A program made the translations under genes and the position numbers. A stretch of 64,000 bases of DNA from Microthyrium microscopicum (taxonomy: Eukaryota; Ascomycota; Dothideomycetes; Microthyriales; Microthyriaceae): the NCBI GenBank assembly GCA_010405405.1, contig MU004238.1:755530-819529 (forward strand), in the 5' to 3' direction. Positions 1 to 11,686 of the stretch are shown piece after piece (within the stretch, counting starts at the first letter, position 1; each line of letters begins with the position of its first letter). The notes below the pieces were generated by a model that saw only the letters and a list, made by a program, of their open reading frames with translations, did not search any database and was not told where the DNA came from.

Positions 1-3000
1 CCATACGATTCAAGAAGTACTGGGCAGTGTCGTCGTGCTTGATAGTGATAATTGGCCAGTTGGTCAAACGTGTTACTTCCTGAAGAACAGTCTCTACCCA
101 AATCTGCATGATAGAGTTGACTGATTGCGTTCCAACGGTGTAGGCGGGCTGACCGGCATTCTGGAGGTTGGCTTGATGGAACATCATGGGGTCTTGATGC
201 AATTGGAAAACGTGGCGAGTATGCTCGTTCTTTGCGTCAACCAAAAGGGCAGCAAAGTTGCCGCTTCCTCCAGACGTGGCAATCCACTCGGATGTTGTAC
301 ATGCTTGTGTGTTGCAATCGTAGAAAATGGTTGTGGACCAACGTGGCATGATAACTAGGCCGGCATATCCGTTAGCAGCGACGGTTGAGATAAGTGGCCA
401 GTAGTCGTTCGTTGGGTTTTGGAGTAGAGGGCGTGTGTTATCTCCAACGACGAAGCGGATGCCGTTGTCCATGAGAGCCTTGATAGAATCGCCGTTATGG
501 AGACCAGTGATAGCAGGTGGAACTAAACCGTTGGCTGAGAAATGCTGAGCCTGAGCAATACCGATTTGGTTAAGCCATGCGATGTTGAAAGTAATCTCCT
601 TGTTGACGTCGGAATAGGTAGCATTATTCAAGTTCTCGTGTGTAAATGTGTGCGACAGATGCATGAACTGGTCACGATTGGTTGGGTTGTTGAACCAGTT
701 GGCAACAGGATCAGCCAAGAGACATGCCAGACTCCAGCCGAAAGTAGCTGGTGTTGATGGCCTGGAAGAGATTAGTATGGTCATAGACAAATAAAGAATG
801 TTCAACAAACCAATAGCTCTTTCCAGTGCCTAAAGGCTTCTGGAACTCGATTGGAGCAACAGCAAAATCGTCATAGTAAATAGCAGTGTTTGGACTACAC
901 TGGCCATTTGGATATTTGATTGTAGCCGCGTCAATGTCACCATTGCCGTTGTGAGCAATCTCTAACGTATAGTTGGATCCAGGAGAAAGTCGGCCTTGGA
1001 GGCCTTTCTGCCAAGTGACAATGGCGTTCAAATCGTCAGGCACAAGTCGAACAACCGTAGTTTTTTGATAGATTGTGGTGCTCAGGTGCATGTCGTCGAC
1101 TTGCGTATTGAAGAGCACACGACGAAATCCGACATACATTCCTCGTGTCATCCAGTGGATCCAAGCATGTTGCAGGTAGTTGGATGTTGCAGACCAATCA
1201 GAAGCCCATTCGATAAAGAATACCATCTGTTGACGATTGCCAAAGTTGTTAATAACACCAGCGACAGTAACACTAGTAAAACCAGTGGCTGTTGCGAATG
1301 AAGCAATCGCAGTTGCGAGAGTAGCATTGGTGATAGTAGCCGGATAATGGTATAGACCCAACGTACTGGCTCCAGCAGTTGTGCCACTACAAAAGTTGGG
1401 TTAGCAATACGCGCGAGAGCCGGGAAAGAGTCCTCTTACATCTTGAGACCCGCAGTTGAGAAAGCGGCAGTATTGGTGAAATAGATCTGCTGTTCTGTAG
1501 TAGCTCCACAGCAGCCGGTTCCGCTTTTGGCATATGCGGTACCAAATTGTGTAGCCGGCTCCTCGTTGAGTCTTGTCATGCGAACTCCAAACTGAATTTG
1601 GTAGTTGTACAGAGTAGTCAACTGGGCTGCGGTGAGGGCAGGAACGTTGACAAGAACAATACCGGCATATTTTCCAGAGGTAGCTGTGGTGTTCAAAGCT
1701 GGAAGAGCAAATCCAGATCCAACGACGTATGTTTCATATGGAATGCCATAGCCCTTTAGACCTGAGTAGCCATGGAATGTGTTATCGGCTGTGTCCGCGA
1801 AAATGAGGATCGTCTGTCCAACTGTCTTCGCGCCTGCGGTTGCCGAAGCAGTAGCAGACGATGAAGAGGATGATGCTGATGAGCTCACTGAAGACGATTT
1901 GGATGATGTTGCCGACGAACTCGCGGAAGATGACTTGGAAGATGATGCCGACGAACTCAAGGAAGATGAAACAGAAGAAGACAAAGACGAGGTAGTTGAG
2001 GAAACTACAGATGAAGAGGAGTCAGTTGACGTCGCCGTGGATGAAGAAGTAGTTGACGCAACAGATAATGAATCAGACGATGAAGCAGTAACAGAAGAAG
2101 ATAGGGTAGATGAAGCAGGGACAGAAGATGACGAGTCTGTAGATGAAGCAACCACTGAAGACGACGAGTCTGTAAATGAAGCAGAAACCGAAGACGATGA
2201 ATCTGTTGATGAAATAACAACGGACGAAGACGAATCAGTAGATGAGGCTGCTACTGAAGACGACGAATCCGTAGATGAAGCAACAACTGAGGACGACGAG
2301 TCTGTAGATGAAGCTACCACGGAAGACGACAAGTCTGTAGATGAAGCTATCACGGAAGACGACGAATCTGTAGATGAAGCTACCACGGAAGACAACGAAT
2401 CTGTAGACGAAGCAATCACCGAAGACGACAAGTCGGTAGATGATACAACAGAAGACGACGAGTCGGTAGATGATACAATAGAAGATGATGAATCCGTAGA
2501 GGAAGCAATAACAGAGGATGACGAGGCTGCGGCAGAAGCAGACGACGACAACGAGGAAGACAGAGAAGCTGCGAATGACGATGACGACGAAACCGACTTG
2601 GTAGACGTACCCACGCTGCTGGAGCTTGCCTTGGCAGATGAAGTTGAAGAACTAGCCACAACACTGCTGCTTGATTTTACCGATGAGGTACTCAATGCTT
2701 TGACGGACGAAGAGGAACTCGACGGCTTGACGGACGAAGAGCTCGATACCTTGGCTGAAGATGACGAACTTGACGGCTTGACTGAAGATGAACTTGATGG
2801 CTTTATTGAAGAGCTCGACGGCTTTACTGAAGAGCTCGACGGCTTTACTGAAGAGCTCGATGGCTTCACTGAGGAGGAACTCGCCGGCTTGACTGAGGAG
2901 GAGCTCGCTGGCTTGACGGAAGAAGAGCTTTGAGCCTGAGCAGTGCAGAAACCTTGTGAGAATCCCGTTTGGCAACCAGTTCCGCAGTAGTCTGCTCCTG

Positions 3001-3467
3001 TACCGCAGTTTCCGAACGACGAGCAGCACATGGAGTACTATATATTAATTAGAGGCGCATTGTAAATGGGCGAATGCAAACGTACTGGGCAGACATAAGT
3101 AACGCCGCTAATGACACCGCATTTCTCGTTCTATCGACTCGTTAGAAAATGACAGTGCTGCGTCATATCTTCTTACTTACCGTAGAGACGGTGGTCCCTG
3201 ATGGGGCAGGATGAGGAGTTGGGTCGGTGCAAGTGCCGTACGCAACGACGCATCCAACACCACAGAAATCAGCAGTAGAACCGCACCATCCCCATTCGGA
3301 ACAGCACGGCGCAGTGGACTGTAACTTTGTCAGTGATGTAGTCGAGTCCCAGATACAACGTAACGTACTGGACATGTATACTTATTGGTACCACCACAAC
3401 TCATATCTGGAGAGACGACTGCGAGAGCCGCTCCTGCGAACAAGGCGGAAAGTTGAATGTATTTCAT
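1..3467 (-). CDS. Agd3-like (CE18) polysaccharide deacetylase with two chitin-binding modules, partial
   Basis: Five exons are visible: 3369-3467, 3181-3318, 3086-3130, 1440-3037 and 1386 leftward past the window edge. The product starts with a signal peptide (MKYIQLSALFAGAALA), then two hevein-type chitin-binding (CBM18) modules rich in paired cysteines (CCSEWGWCGS and CCSSFGNCGTGADYCG). A Ser-rich linker of about 380 residues with tandem repeats follows, then a region resembling the CBM87 and CE18 domains of Agd3, the galactosaminogalactan deacetylase of Aspergillus fumigatus (QTILIFADTADNTFHGYSGL; later SHTFTHEN, like the H(S/T)xxH metal-binding motif of polysaccharide deacetylases). Inferred role: deacetylation of an extracellular or wall amino-polysaccharide while anchored to chitin. 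The conserved reading frame shifts by one base near 716, so the gene may be broken or the base may be a sequencing error. The C-terminus lies outside the window. Family assignment is from recognised motifs, not a search. Confidence 0.75.
711..719 (-). other. Apparent +1 frameshift inside the CE18 coding region
   Basis: Reading leftward, the frame runs ESGMSLG then stops at 711-713. Skipping one base at 715/716 (the second G of CTTGGCTGAT on the minus strand) gives ESGMSL joined to ADPVANWFNNP and on to the SHTFTHEN motif, with an open frame to the window edge. A nearby GT...AG pair of about 65 bases does not restore the phase, so a missed intron is unlikely. It is either a real inactivating indel or an assembly error. 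Confidence 0.7.
2098..2520. repeat. 33-base coding minisatellite in the Ser-rich linker
   Basis: About a dozen degenerate copies of a 33-base unit lie in tandem; on the minus strand each encodes an 11-residue unit of the type ASSTDSSSSVV. Most differences keep the serines. Such Ser/Thr arrays are typical O-mannosylated stalks of fungal wall proteins and often vary in length between strains (inference). Confidence 0.85.
2690..2935. repeat. Short coding repeat, SSSSVKP type
   Basis: Directly after the second chitin-binding module, the minus-strand frame encodes about nine copies of a 6-8 residue unit like SSSSVKP. It differs in period and sequence from the 33-base array farther along the same linker, so the stalk was built by at least two separate expansions. 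Confidence 0.8.
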
Positions 3468-4998
3468 ATTTGCTGTGAATGAGCGACTAAGGGACGAGCC
3501 CAGGAACGAATGACTATAACGATTGAAAGAACAAACAATGAACGACTGAAGAACAGAGAGCGACTATGTGGTTAACATTCACAACACACCAGCAAGTAAT
3601 TCAAGGAAAGTCTCCGAAGAGAATGAGCAAACGCGACATTCTTAAAGCTCACACGACCCCAAGAAGCCTAGACCGATCCAAGATTCAAGATTGCAAGTGG
3701 CTTTACTCCAAGACTTAAGCGTTGTGTTCGCGATGAAAGCAGCGGCATCCTGACGGCCTGCTGAAGTTGTGCTCGGTTGCAGGGCGAAAAGCAGAATCTA
3801 GACTGACATGGGGATTGGATTCAAAGCAATGGGCTTTGCGGAGGCGTCACGCAGTGGCGTCAATTAGTGTACGATTCTTGAGGTGCCAAGATCTGGGCTT
3901 GCTTTTCGCCGTAAACGTCAACTTCCTACCTGAATTCTGACAGGCATCGGCGAGCTCTTCAGGGGGAAAACGTGAGAGGCTGTGGTGGGTTTCTTGGAGT
4001 CTTGGAGAGCGCAATACAAGTCTTTGGCGTCGCATTACTCTCAAAATCGTATGAGGAAGTACCCCGAACGCCGTCAAGTACGAGTATGAGCTGGTAACCT
4101 CTCGTGAGTCGTGCGTTAGACCGTCAGGCCTGGAGTTTTGAGATTTGGTGGTTCGGCGCGGTAGCAGGCCGGCGAGAAGGCGGCTCGCAGGGCGATTTAA
4201 CGTTTACTAGCATTCTAGCACAACGCCACTGGTAATTCCTTCTTACCCCTTGCCTTCTCAATCATATAATTTTGTCACAAGTATGATGTATGATGATCGA
4301 GTTGTAACAGTCCAACTCCCAAAACCTGCTCATTTGTTCCACGATCTTTCTCGATATCTGTATAAGCCCCTATAAGCAAGGTATCAGCCCAGCATTGCCA
4401 GCAGGTGGCGTTGGAATCTTGTAAACTCTTTCTTATCTATCTAGTACCTGTCAAATAGAGTTTGATTTGGGGATTTAGGCGCATGTCATTTACGGGTGCT
4501 CGCGTTGATATCGGGAGTAAAAATATTCGTACTACACTTTATTTTCTGACGCGGTAGCACATCTTGAACTCTGTACCCAGTATTTCTTTCTAGAACAACA
4601 ATTTGAAGAAACTCCTCAAAAAGATCCTCCTAAAAAAAATCAAGCCCACGCTCGAGACTCAAGGCGGGCGTTGTGAGCCCAGATGTGACGAAACTCTACT
4701 TAGAGTACGCCGAGCCAGAGGCGCGACAAAATCTTGACTCAAGGTAGACTGATCGGTTATCAAATCGAACGCGACTTGACTTCATACATTCTACTGGCGC
4801 CTTTCTGTGGTTGCACAAATCGGAGAAATAGATGGTTTTCTTCGATCTCTGTGTGAAGTCTTCCAAGATTGTCGTTTCCATAGTGAGCACGATCTCCCAT
4901 CTAGATCACCATCAACTCCTATTCCACTCGTTGGTGCAGGTTCGACATTTTTATGTCAGTTCAATGCTAAAAAAAATTGGCCCAATAATTGACGCTTC
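3468..4998. other. Intergenic, no gene seen
   Basis: This 1.5 kb lies between the deacetylase start (reading left) and the stop of the dehydrogenase. Open frames are short with no recognisable product. It should hold the deacetylase promoter and the dehydrogenase 3' end; I see no convincing element. Confidence 0.5.
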
Positions 4999-6072
4999 TT
5001 ACCCTTCATATTTCCCAATCTCACCAATCTTCCTCAGAACATCCTTCGTATGCTCCCAAACCTTCTCCCCCGACCCATCCTTCTTCAACCCCTCAAACAC
5101 CTTCCCCGAAGCCTTCTCCCCGTTTAAATTAATCAAACTCAACCCACTCGCAAACCGATCCACCGTGCCCGCCCAGACATGTCTCTCCCCACTCTCCTTC
5201 GGACTCACAATCATGCCCGTTGGCCTAAGCATGAAAATGCCCACCGACACGATCTTTGACACGACAGGACCGAATCCTCGCGTAAGATTTGTGTCGACGC
5301 CGCCAGGACTCGAATGTATGAAGCCAACGCCCTTGTTGGCTGGGTCAGATGCTAGATGGTCGAATGCTAGACTCGTCATGCTGGTTGCTGTGTCGGCGGC
5401 GGCGCGGGTAGAGTATGAGTTTGGATTGCGGAGAGAGAGATCGGATGTGTTGATGGCACCTTCGAAGCCGGCGCCTAGGACGGATATGACGCGAGCGAGG
5501 GGTGGTTGGGCGGTCGATGCGGTGCGGAGGAGGGGGAGGAGGTTTGTGGTGAAGCGTAGGCGGGAGTAGTAGTGGAGGGAGAGTTTCTTGTCTAGACCTT
5601 CGACTGTTTCTGTGAGATGTGTGTTAGCTTTGCCGACTGTATTGGAGGGCGCTTGGGATATGTACCGTCTCTGCCTTTCATGGTCATGATTCCGGCGCTG
5701 AGGACGAGCAGATTCACCTTCTCCTCTTTGGCACTGATCTCCTTGCAGACTCCATCGACGTTGCGTAGGATTGACACATCGCTCTGAATGAAGTGCGTTT
5801 GTGATTCCTTGTTCAGGGCTTTGAATTCGGTGATTAGACGATCTGCTTGCTCGCGGGAGCGGCCGACGAGGTACACGCGTGGTGAAGTCGCATGGCGGAC
5901 GAACTCGCGCGCTGTGGACTCGCCAATGCCTGAAGTGCCACCAACTAGGCCCCTGTTAGCTACGGTATCGGTTGAAGAATACTTCGAGCAACGTACCAAA
6001 GACTCCAACTAGGTTAGGACCAAGTTTGGATATGCCGGCGAGGTGAGCGCGGATTTCTGAGATGGATACCAT
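4999..6072 (-). CDS. Short-chain dehydrogenase/reductase family protein
   Basis: Three exons, 5997-6072, 5666-5944 and 4999-5609, give a 321-residue protein. The first intron falls just before the dinucleotide-binding turn (VFVGGTSGIG, the GGTSGIG form of the TGxxxGxG motif). Further SDR features are the NAD(P)-ribose region VYLVGRSREQ, a DVSIL segment and LVLSAG, the counterpart of NNAG. The downstream part (LHYYSRLRFT, then HSSPGGVDT) matches a fungal subgroup of NAD(P)-binding proteins. A canonical YxxxK catalytic pair is not obvious, so activity and substrate are open. The start was chosen at MVSISEIRAHLAG because the splice phase leads cleanly into the Rossmann fold. No biosynthetic cluster surrounds it. 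Confidence 0.8.
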
Positions 6073-7160
6073 GGCGGAGTAGTAGCTTCAGATGAAATAA
6101 GGAGTTGGAGAGCAATTGAGTGTCTGCTCCAATCGGAACTGGGTCAATGGCCTTTAAATATTGATCCCATGGTGTCACGGCACGCAGTCGATGCGAAGTT
6201 CAATTATTGTTGCCTGTTGATGGGCTGTTCATGCTGAGCTCATCGACGGCTTCGGAGTAACAACTTGACAAGGAGTCTGAAAACACTGCCAAGAACTCGA
6301 AAGCAGACTCGCTTACTGCGGAATTATGAAAATTTCCGATGTGCCGATTTAGTACATTTCATAACTCGAAAATTCAAGCAGAACCATTTTCATGAAGTTT
6401 GTGCAAGAGCGTTGCAGAGAAGTTGGTGATTCCAACTCTAGTACTCCTTGAGGGGCGCAAGATTCCAGTTCATGGAAGCACGAAAGTCAATCACTACTTG
6501 ACTTATGTAACGAAAGGTGCTTTATTTCCCATCGCATACGAAAAGTACCGAGCATCGAAGTGCATTTTACGGTATTGAAGCATTCATTAAGACATCTAGT
6601 GATTAGCGGATGAATAGTTGTCAACGGGAGTGCGCCAGGTACTTTATCCGTCCGGTGGTTGAGTATGTTCAGCTGCCAACTAGGTAGATAGAGTTTCATT
6701 GGGAATTACTAATTTGGGTGAACTGTTGGTCCCTTGTATGAGCAGAAATTAGTCCCTCCGTACTCATTATGAATTGTCATGCTTGATCTTCTGCTCGTTG
6801 CTCATAGTTACTTACATGCCAATAAAGTTTGACTTGGGTATGAATGAACAACGAGATGGATAAGAGCGTGGCGTATGTTTAAAGCAATGCCAACGGAGAG
6901 TACCAGATGTATGGAAGGTGCTTATAACAAATCATACACAAAGCATAAATCTACGGCTCTGCATAGTGTTCCAGCGGAACCTTATACCAATAGTCCAAAT
7001 TTCTAATCCAGGCAATCTGTCCTGCTCCATATATATACACTACGCTTTTGGATAGTTGTCCCTACGAGTTTAGACTCCTGTCCCTCGTATGCGGCATCAC
7101 ATCGCGGACCACGACCCTTCTAACAGACATATCTTACGACAAATAGCACATTCGATCGCC
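6073..7160. other. Intergenic, divergent promoter region
   Basis: This 1.1 kb separates two divergently read genes (dehydrogenase leftward, small secreted protein rightward). No coding region is supported. The right end carries a TATA-like run. Confidence 0.5.
7030..7037 (+). promoter_or_regulatory. TATA-box-like element
   Basis: A TATATATA run lies about 125 bases upstream of the ATG of the small secreted protein and is followed by pyrimidine-rich sequence, a plausible core promoter. Position and composition are the only evidence. Confidence 0.4.
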
Positions 7161-7665
7161 ATGAAAGCAGCGATACTCACCTTCGCGGCCTTGGCCCTCC
7201 ACCTCGCCACCGCAGCACCCGCCGGCAACATTGAGCGCCGAGATAAGCCATACAGAGCCGTGTCGAACTTGGAAGCCAAGGCGTGGCAACAGGTATTGGA
7301 GAATGTGAACTTAAAGGTGTCGGTGGAAGACCGGAACGATATCGAGTTCCCAACATTTGTGCGGTAAGTTATCGCAAGGCATCATCTAGATGCCAACACG
7401 TAAATATCGCGTGTCACTAATAGTCATCAGCTGGCTTGCGGATGGTAAATTCGCTCGTTATCATAGCTGGGAGCATGATCATGGGAAAGATGGTAAAGAT
7501 TCGACAGAAGCACAAGTGCCTTACAATTCGATCCGTCATCGAACGCGTGATGATGAAGGGAGGTTGAAGAAGGGTTCGGCTGATTATGGTGAGGTGGAAA
7601 AATTAGCAGTCAATCTTGGGGAAGAAATCTTTGGTCCTTTGGATGGAAGTGAAGGCAAGATGTGA
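7161..7665 (+). CDS. Small secreted protein, function unknown
   Basis: Two exons, 7161-7363 and 7431-7665, encode 145 residues. The protein opens with a clear signal peptide (MKAAILTFAALALHLATAAPA) followed by a possible Kex2-type site (ERRDK, arginine pair). The mature part is charged, rich in Asp, Glu, Lys and His (WEHDHGKDGKDS), and has no cysteines, unlike typical disulphide-rich effectors. An in-frame ATG lies 72 bases upstream, but starting at 7161 puts the hydrophobic segment at the N-terminus. I do not recognise a family. It could be a secreted hydrophilic protein or a propeptide cut at basic sites. Confidence 0.65.
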
Positions 7666-7898
7666 ATTGGGAGAGAAGTGAGTGGCAGTTTTGTAGTAAA
7701 TGTAGAGAGTAAAGTCATCGGCTCCTTTTTCACGTTTCATCAGCTGCGACCTCCATCCACCCTTTCCCATCCAAAGACCTACATTTAATCACCTATCGGC
7801 CATCGAGTGATCTAAATCCATCAAAACGATGATAGTCGTTGCATTTAAGATGTGCCGAAATTCTTAGCAGAGGCGCACACTCCCCACTTCCATTTGCC

Positions 7899-8949
7899 AT
7901 GGCCATCAACAAAAGCTACTTGACCTCGTCGTCATGGTACAACCCTCTCCTTTTCAGGAGACCTCTACGTCTATTTGAAATTTGCGATTTAGAACTGTAA
8001 GTGCTCGCGACGATGACAAAACTCAGCACTGACGATTTCTAGATGTCCCAATATCATTCGCGCAATGTGCCAGTCCATCCTGACGGCCGAATGGACCGCT
8101 TGTCTTCCCATCATCCAGAAGACTTCTCCAGCAGAAATGGCTGCATCTATCATCCTGGAGGCCATCGGAAAGCTTGACACTAGAGATGCGCGAATATCAA
8201 TCGTCGACTTTTGCTCTGGAGCAGGAGGACCAGTCCCGACCATTGAACGCATCGTCAATCAAAAACGAATGGAAAGGGGTCAACAGCCGATAAACTTTAT
8301 GCTCACCGATATCAAACCACATATTGAAGCCTGGACCGATGCCGCCTCAAAGAGTGAGAACCTCACCTTTATCTCGCAGCCAGTCGATGCTACCAATCCT
8401 CCCCAGGTAGTAATATCTAACTCAGAGACTGGTGCATCTACGCCAACTCGCATCTTCCGATTGTACTGCTTAGCATTTCATCATTTCGATGACCGGCTGG
8501 CTCGCAAAGTGGTAGCGAGTACGTTAGCCACAGCAGACGGATTCGCAATCATCGAATTACAGGACCGCCGCTTGTCATCAATATTGCTGATGTTCTTACA
8601 CTTCTTTCTCGTGCTCGTGACTGGGGTTTTATGGTTCTGGAGAAGCCCTGTGCAGCTGTTGTTCACGTATGTCATACCCGTCATGCCATTCATCCTGGCA
8701 TTCGATGGGGCAGTGAGCAGCCTGCGCACTAGAGAGTTTGGCGAAGTACTTGGCCTACTTGATTCTTCATCGAGCGTCGAGATGCGAGCTGGTCAGAAAT
8801 TGGGACAGGCCAGTGCGGTAGTGGAATTGAAGGATGGAGCAGAATGGCGGTTTGAAGCAGACCGTAAACAGCACTCGTCACCCTTTGGATATGCCAGTTG
8901 GATCACTGGAATTAGAATGATAGTACCTCCTAGATCTACTGGTAATTAG
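7899..8949 (+). CDS. Methyltransferase-like integral membrane protein
   Basis: Two exons, 7899-7996 and 8043-8949, give 334 residues. The N-terminal half holds an SAM-binding-like motif I (VDFCSGAGGPVPT) followed by an acidic end of the next strand (FMLTDIKPH) and a motif of the type AFHHFDD, a pattern of class I methyltransferase folds. The later part has two hydrophobic stretches (LLMFLHFFLVLVTGVLWFW and FTYVIPVMPFILAF), so it is probably membrane-bound. Fungal genomes carry such proteins of unknown substrate. The start at 7899 is supported because the first exon splices in phase into ELCPNIIRAMCQS. Confidence 0.65.
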
Positions 8950-9384
8950 ATTTGCCTGACTTCAATGCCTCCGGTGGGTATGCCCGCTGAGATCGAGTTT
9001 TCACGATATATAGTCCTTTGGCGTCAAACGATAACAAAGGATCACTGAAGCTACTTCGTTTGTAGCGTGTGTTTGTAATTCTCACATGCTACCAGCAAGA
9101 TAAGCAAATCATCAACAGATTTACAGTATCAAAATGGAAGCCACACATGATTTCCTGAATGATGCAGCTGCGATTTCAGGGTCTTGAAACGGTCTGGGGA
9201 TGCCTGCCATTGGCCGTGATCCCACCATCTGGCATCGACGTCACTTCAGATCTTCACCAAATCTCCTCCCATCAACATCTTACCATTTTCTGTCTAGCTT
9301 CATCTTCCTCTCATTCCAAGATATCCACTTGCTTCATACTTCTTTACAACTCTCCCTCTGATTACAGCCTCACAGTACGCCAAT
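8950..9384. other. Intergenic, pyrimidine-rich leader
   Basis: No gene. The last 120 bases before 9385 are rich in C and T, as in many fungal 5' leaders. Confidence 0.5.
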
Positions 9385-11599
9385 ATGGAAACTCCATACG
9401 GCGAGGCATCTGCCCCGCCATCCTACGAAGACACAATGAACAACCATCCATACGGCGCAGCAATGTCCTCTGCAGGCCACGATCCGCGCTCCTCTTCCAT
9501 GCAATCGCTAGTCCCCGAAGAAGACACAAACGAACGAAGACGCAAACTCCTACTGATCTACCTCCACGGCTTCATGGGCAACGAGACGAGTTTTCAAAGC
9601 TTCCCAGCTCACGTCCACAATCTAGTAACCATCCTCGTCGCCGAAAGCCATGTAGTCCACACCAAAATCTACCCCAGATATAAATCGCGACAAAATATAA
9701 CACAAGTCGCTGAGGACTTTAGTAAATGGTGACGCGTGTACCTGCGCTCACTTTGTAGCAGAACTAATGTGATGCTATAGGCTAGAACCACACGAGTCTC
9801 GCGACACCGATGTCATTCTCCTCGGCCACTCAATGGGCGGTCTTCTCTCCGGCGAAGTCATGCTACTTGCTCCTCCACCACCACCTTCCTCGCAAGCCTT
9901 CAGACATCGTATTCTCGGCACCATAAACTTTGACGTACCCTTCCTGGGCATACATCCTGGCGTCGTTAGCAGCGGTCTCGCCAGCATATTCAAGCCAGCA
10001 CCCGCTCCCGCTGAGTCCCCAACAGCCAGCCCGAATGCAACGACGTCCACTAGCTCCCTGACACCAACCAGCCCATCCTCTGTTGACAATCTCTTCGCTT
10101 CTCCAACCGATCCCAACTTCAATCCCAAGTTCGCCAACGACACCAATATAGCCGTCCGCAAAGGCTGGCAGTCTACTCTACACTTTCTCACGAAGCACTC
10201 TGACGGTCTGCGACAGGCGACGAAGCAATATGTCAAGTCCCATCTGGAATTTGGTGGCGCGATGGCGGATTACAAGAGTTTGCTTGCGCGATATGAGAAG
10301 ATGCGGGGACTGGAATATGAGGACGCTGGGACGAGACGGAAAGCAATAGGCAGGGATAGTAGCTTGACGGTGCCGAGGGTGCGATTCATCAATTATTATA
10401 CGGCTTGCTCGGGGAGGCCGAAGAAACTAAAAGAGGAAAAGGAGGAAGGGAGGGATGGTGGCCGTAGCTTGAGTCCGAGCGGAAGGAGTTCAGTCGATGG
10501 GGGACGAAGTCGAAGTCGAAGTCCACGGATTTCGATTGAGGAGTTCAGAGATGATGGGAGTGTGGTTTCGGTGCCGTGGGAGGAGGCTGATGAGCCGTTG
10601 GCTCAGGTGGCGCCGCAGGCGGTGTCGGATTATGAGAGTGAGGAGGACAAGGAGGAAGTTGGTGATGCGCATTCTGAGCATGATGCGGAGGAAGCTGACG
10701 ACGGGGAGTTGAAAGCGATGGAAAGTACTACGACGCTTGGGACGATGGATTCGGAGACGGTTGAAAAGACGTTGGCAGGACATCATGTACCGATGCCAAT
10801 GTGGCCGCCCATGCCCATGGAGCCATCGGAGCCAGGACCGTTGGAGTATGGAATATATTCCGACAAGCTGGTCCAGGAAGCGATGAAGAAGGATCACGAT
10901 AGGCGCGTAAAGGCGTATAAGCAGGCGATGAAAGATCGCGAAGCAATGATCGGCGATCGGAAGAGAGCCGAAGATAAGATCCGCAAAGCGGCAGCGAAAG
11001 AGATCATGAAGAAGCAAAAGGCCGAAGAAAAATCAGATACCCAGAAAGCAGAGGAGAAAGCTAAGAAGCAAAAGGCAGAGGAAGAAGCCAAAAAGAAGAA
11101 AGCTGAAGAGGAAGCTAAGAAGAAAGCTGCCGAAGAAGAAGCCAAGAAGAAAAAAGCCGAAGAAAAGGCAGCGAAGCAAGCCAAGAAGGCTGAAGAGAAG
11201 GCACAAAGGAAGGCCCAGAAAGCAAGGGCAGATGCTCGACAAGATGCAGATACGCATGCACTGTCTACTGTCCCGACGGCTTCCAGCGCAGCTAGTGGTT
11301 CACTTGCATTGAATACAACCCACCCGACTGCGTCAACATCATCTTTGCCAACATCACCGGCAGGAGAGAACAAGAAACCGGCTAAGGATCGGAAGTTCTG
11401 CATGTTACCATCCAAGGGCGAGGACGGTGAGCGCGATCCCACGTGGGTGCGTGTGTATATGGAGGGCGTTGACGAAGTGGGTGCCCATTGCGGCCTGTTT
11501 GCTGTCAGTCCTACGTATGAGCGGCTAGTAGGTGAAGTGGGAGCAAAGGTTGAAGAGTGGGTTGGTGATGGAAGATATCCCAGCGCCAGGAAGAATTAG
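9385..11599 (+). CDS. Alpha/beta-hydrolase domain protein with long charged C-terminal tail
   Basis: Two exons, 9385-9728 and 9781-11599, encode 720 residues. The N-terminus has a PPxY motif (APPSYED, residues 10-16), a known ligand of WW domains such as those of Rsp5-type ubiquitin ligases. The hydrolase part shows an oxyanion-type HGFMGNE and the nucleophile elbow GHSMGG. The middle is Ser/Arg- and acid-rich, and residues of roughly 510-610 form a Lys/Glu/Ala repeat (AEEEAKKKAAEEEAKKKK type) predicted to be a charged helix or coiled coil. A short conserved-looking end includes DPTWVRVYMEG. It resembles fungal DUF676/lipase-like proteins; the substrate is unknown. It converges with the next gene, with only 87 bases between stop codons. 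Confidence 0.75.
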
Positions 11600-11686
11600 G
11601 AAGCTGTGTTCTTTTTGAGTTTATCATCGTTTTGCACGATACCCACAAAATTTGTTGTTATTATATTGGATAGAGTCTAGTTTTCG

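Noticed and set aside
640-735. A 65-base GT...AG pair that might be an intron explaining the frame change in the deacetylase
   Set aside because: Removing it does not restore the conserved frame and would delete family-like residues; a single extra base explains the sequence better.
1779-2933. A 384-codon open frame on the plus strand encoding an Asp/Glu-rich protein
   Set aside because: It is the exact antisense of the Ser-rich stalk of the deacetylase gene; Ser codon repeats read backwards give acidic codons. The minus strand has signal peptide, introns and domains.
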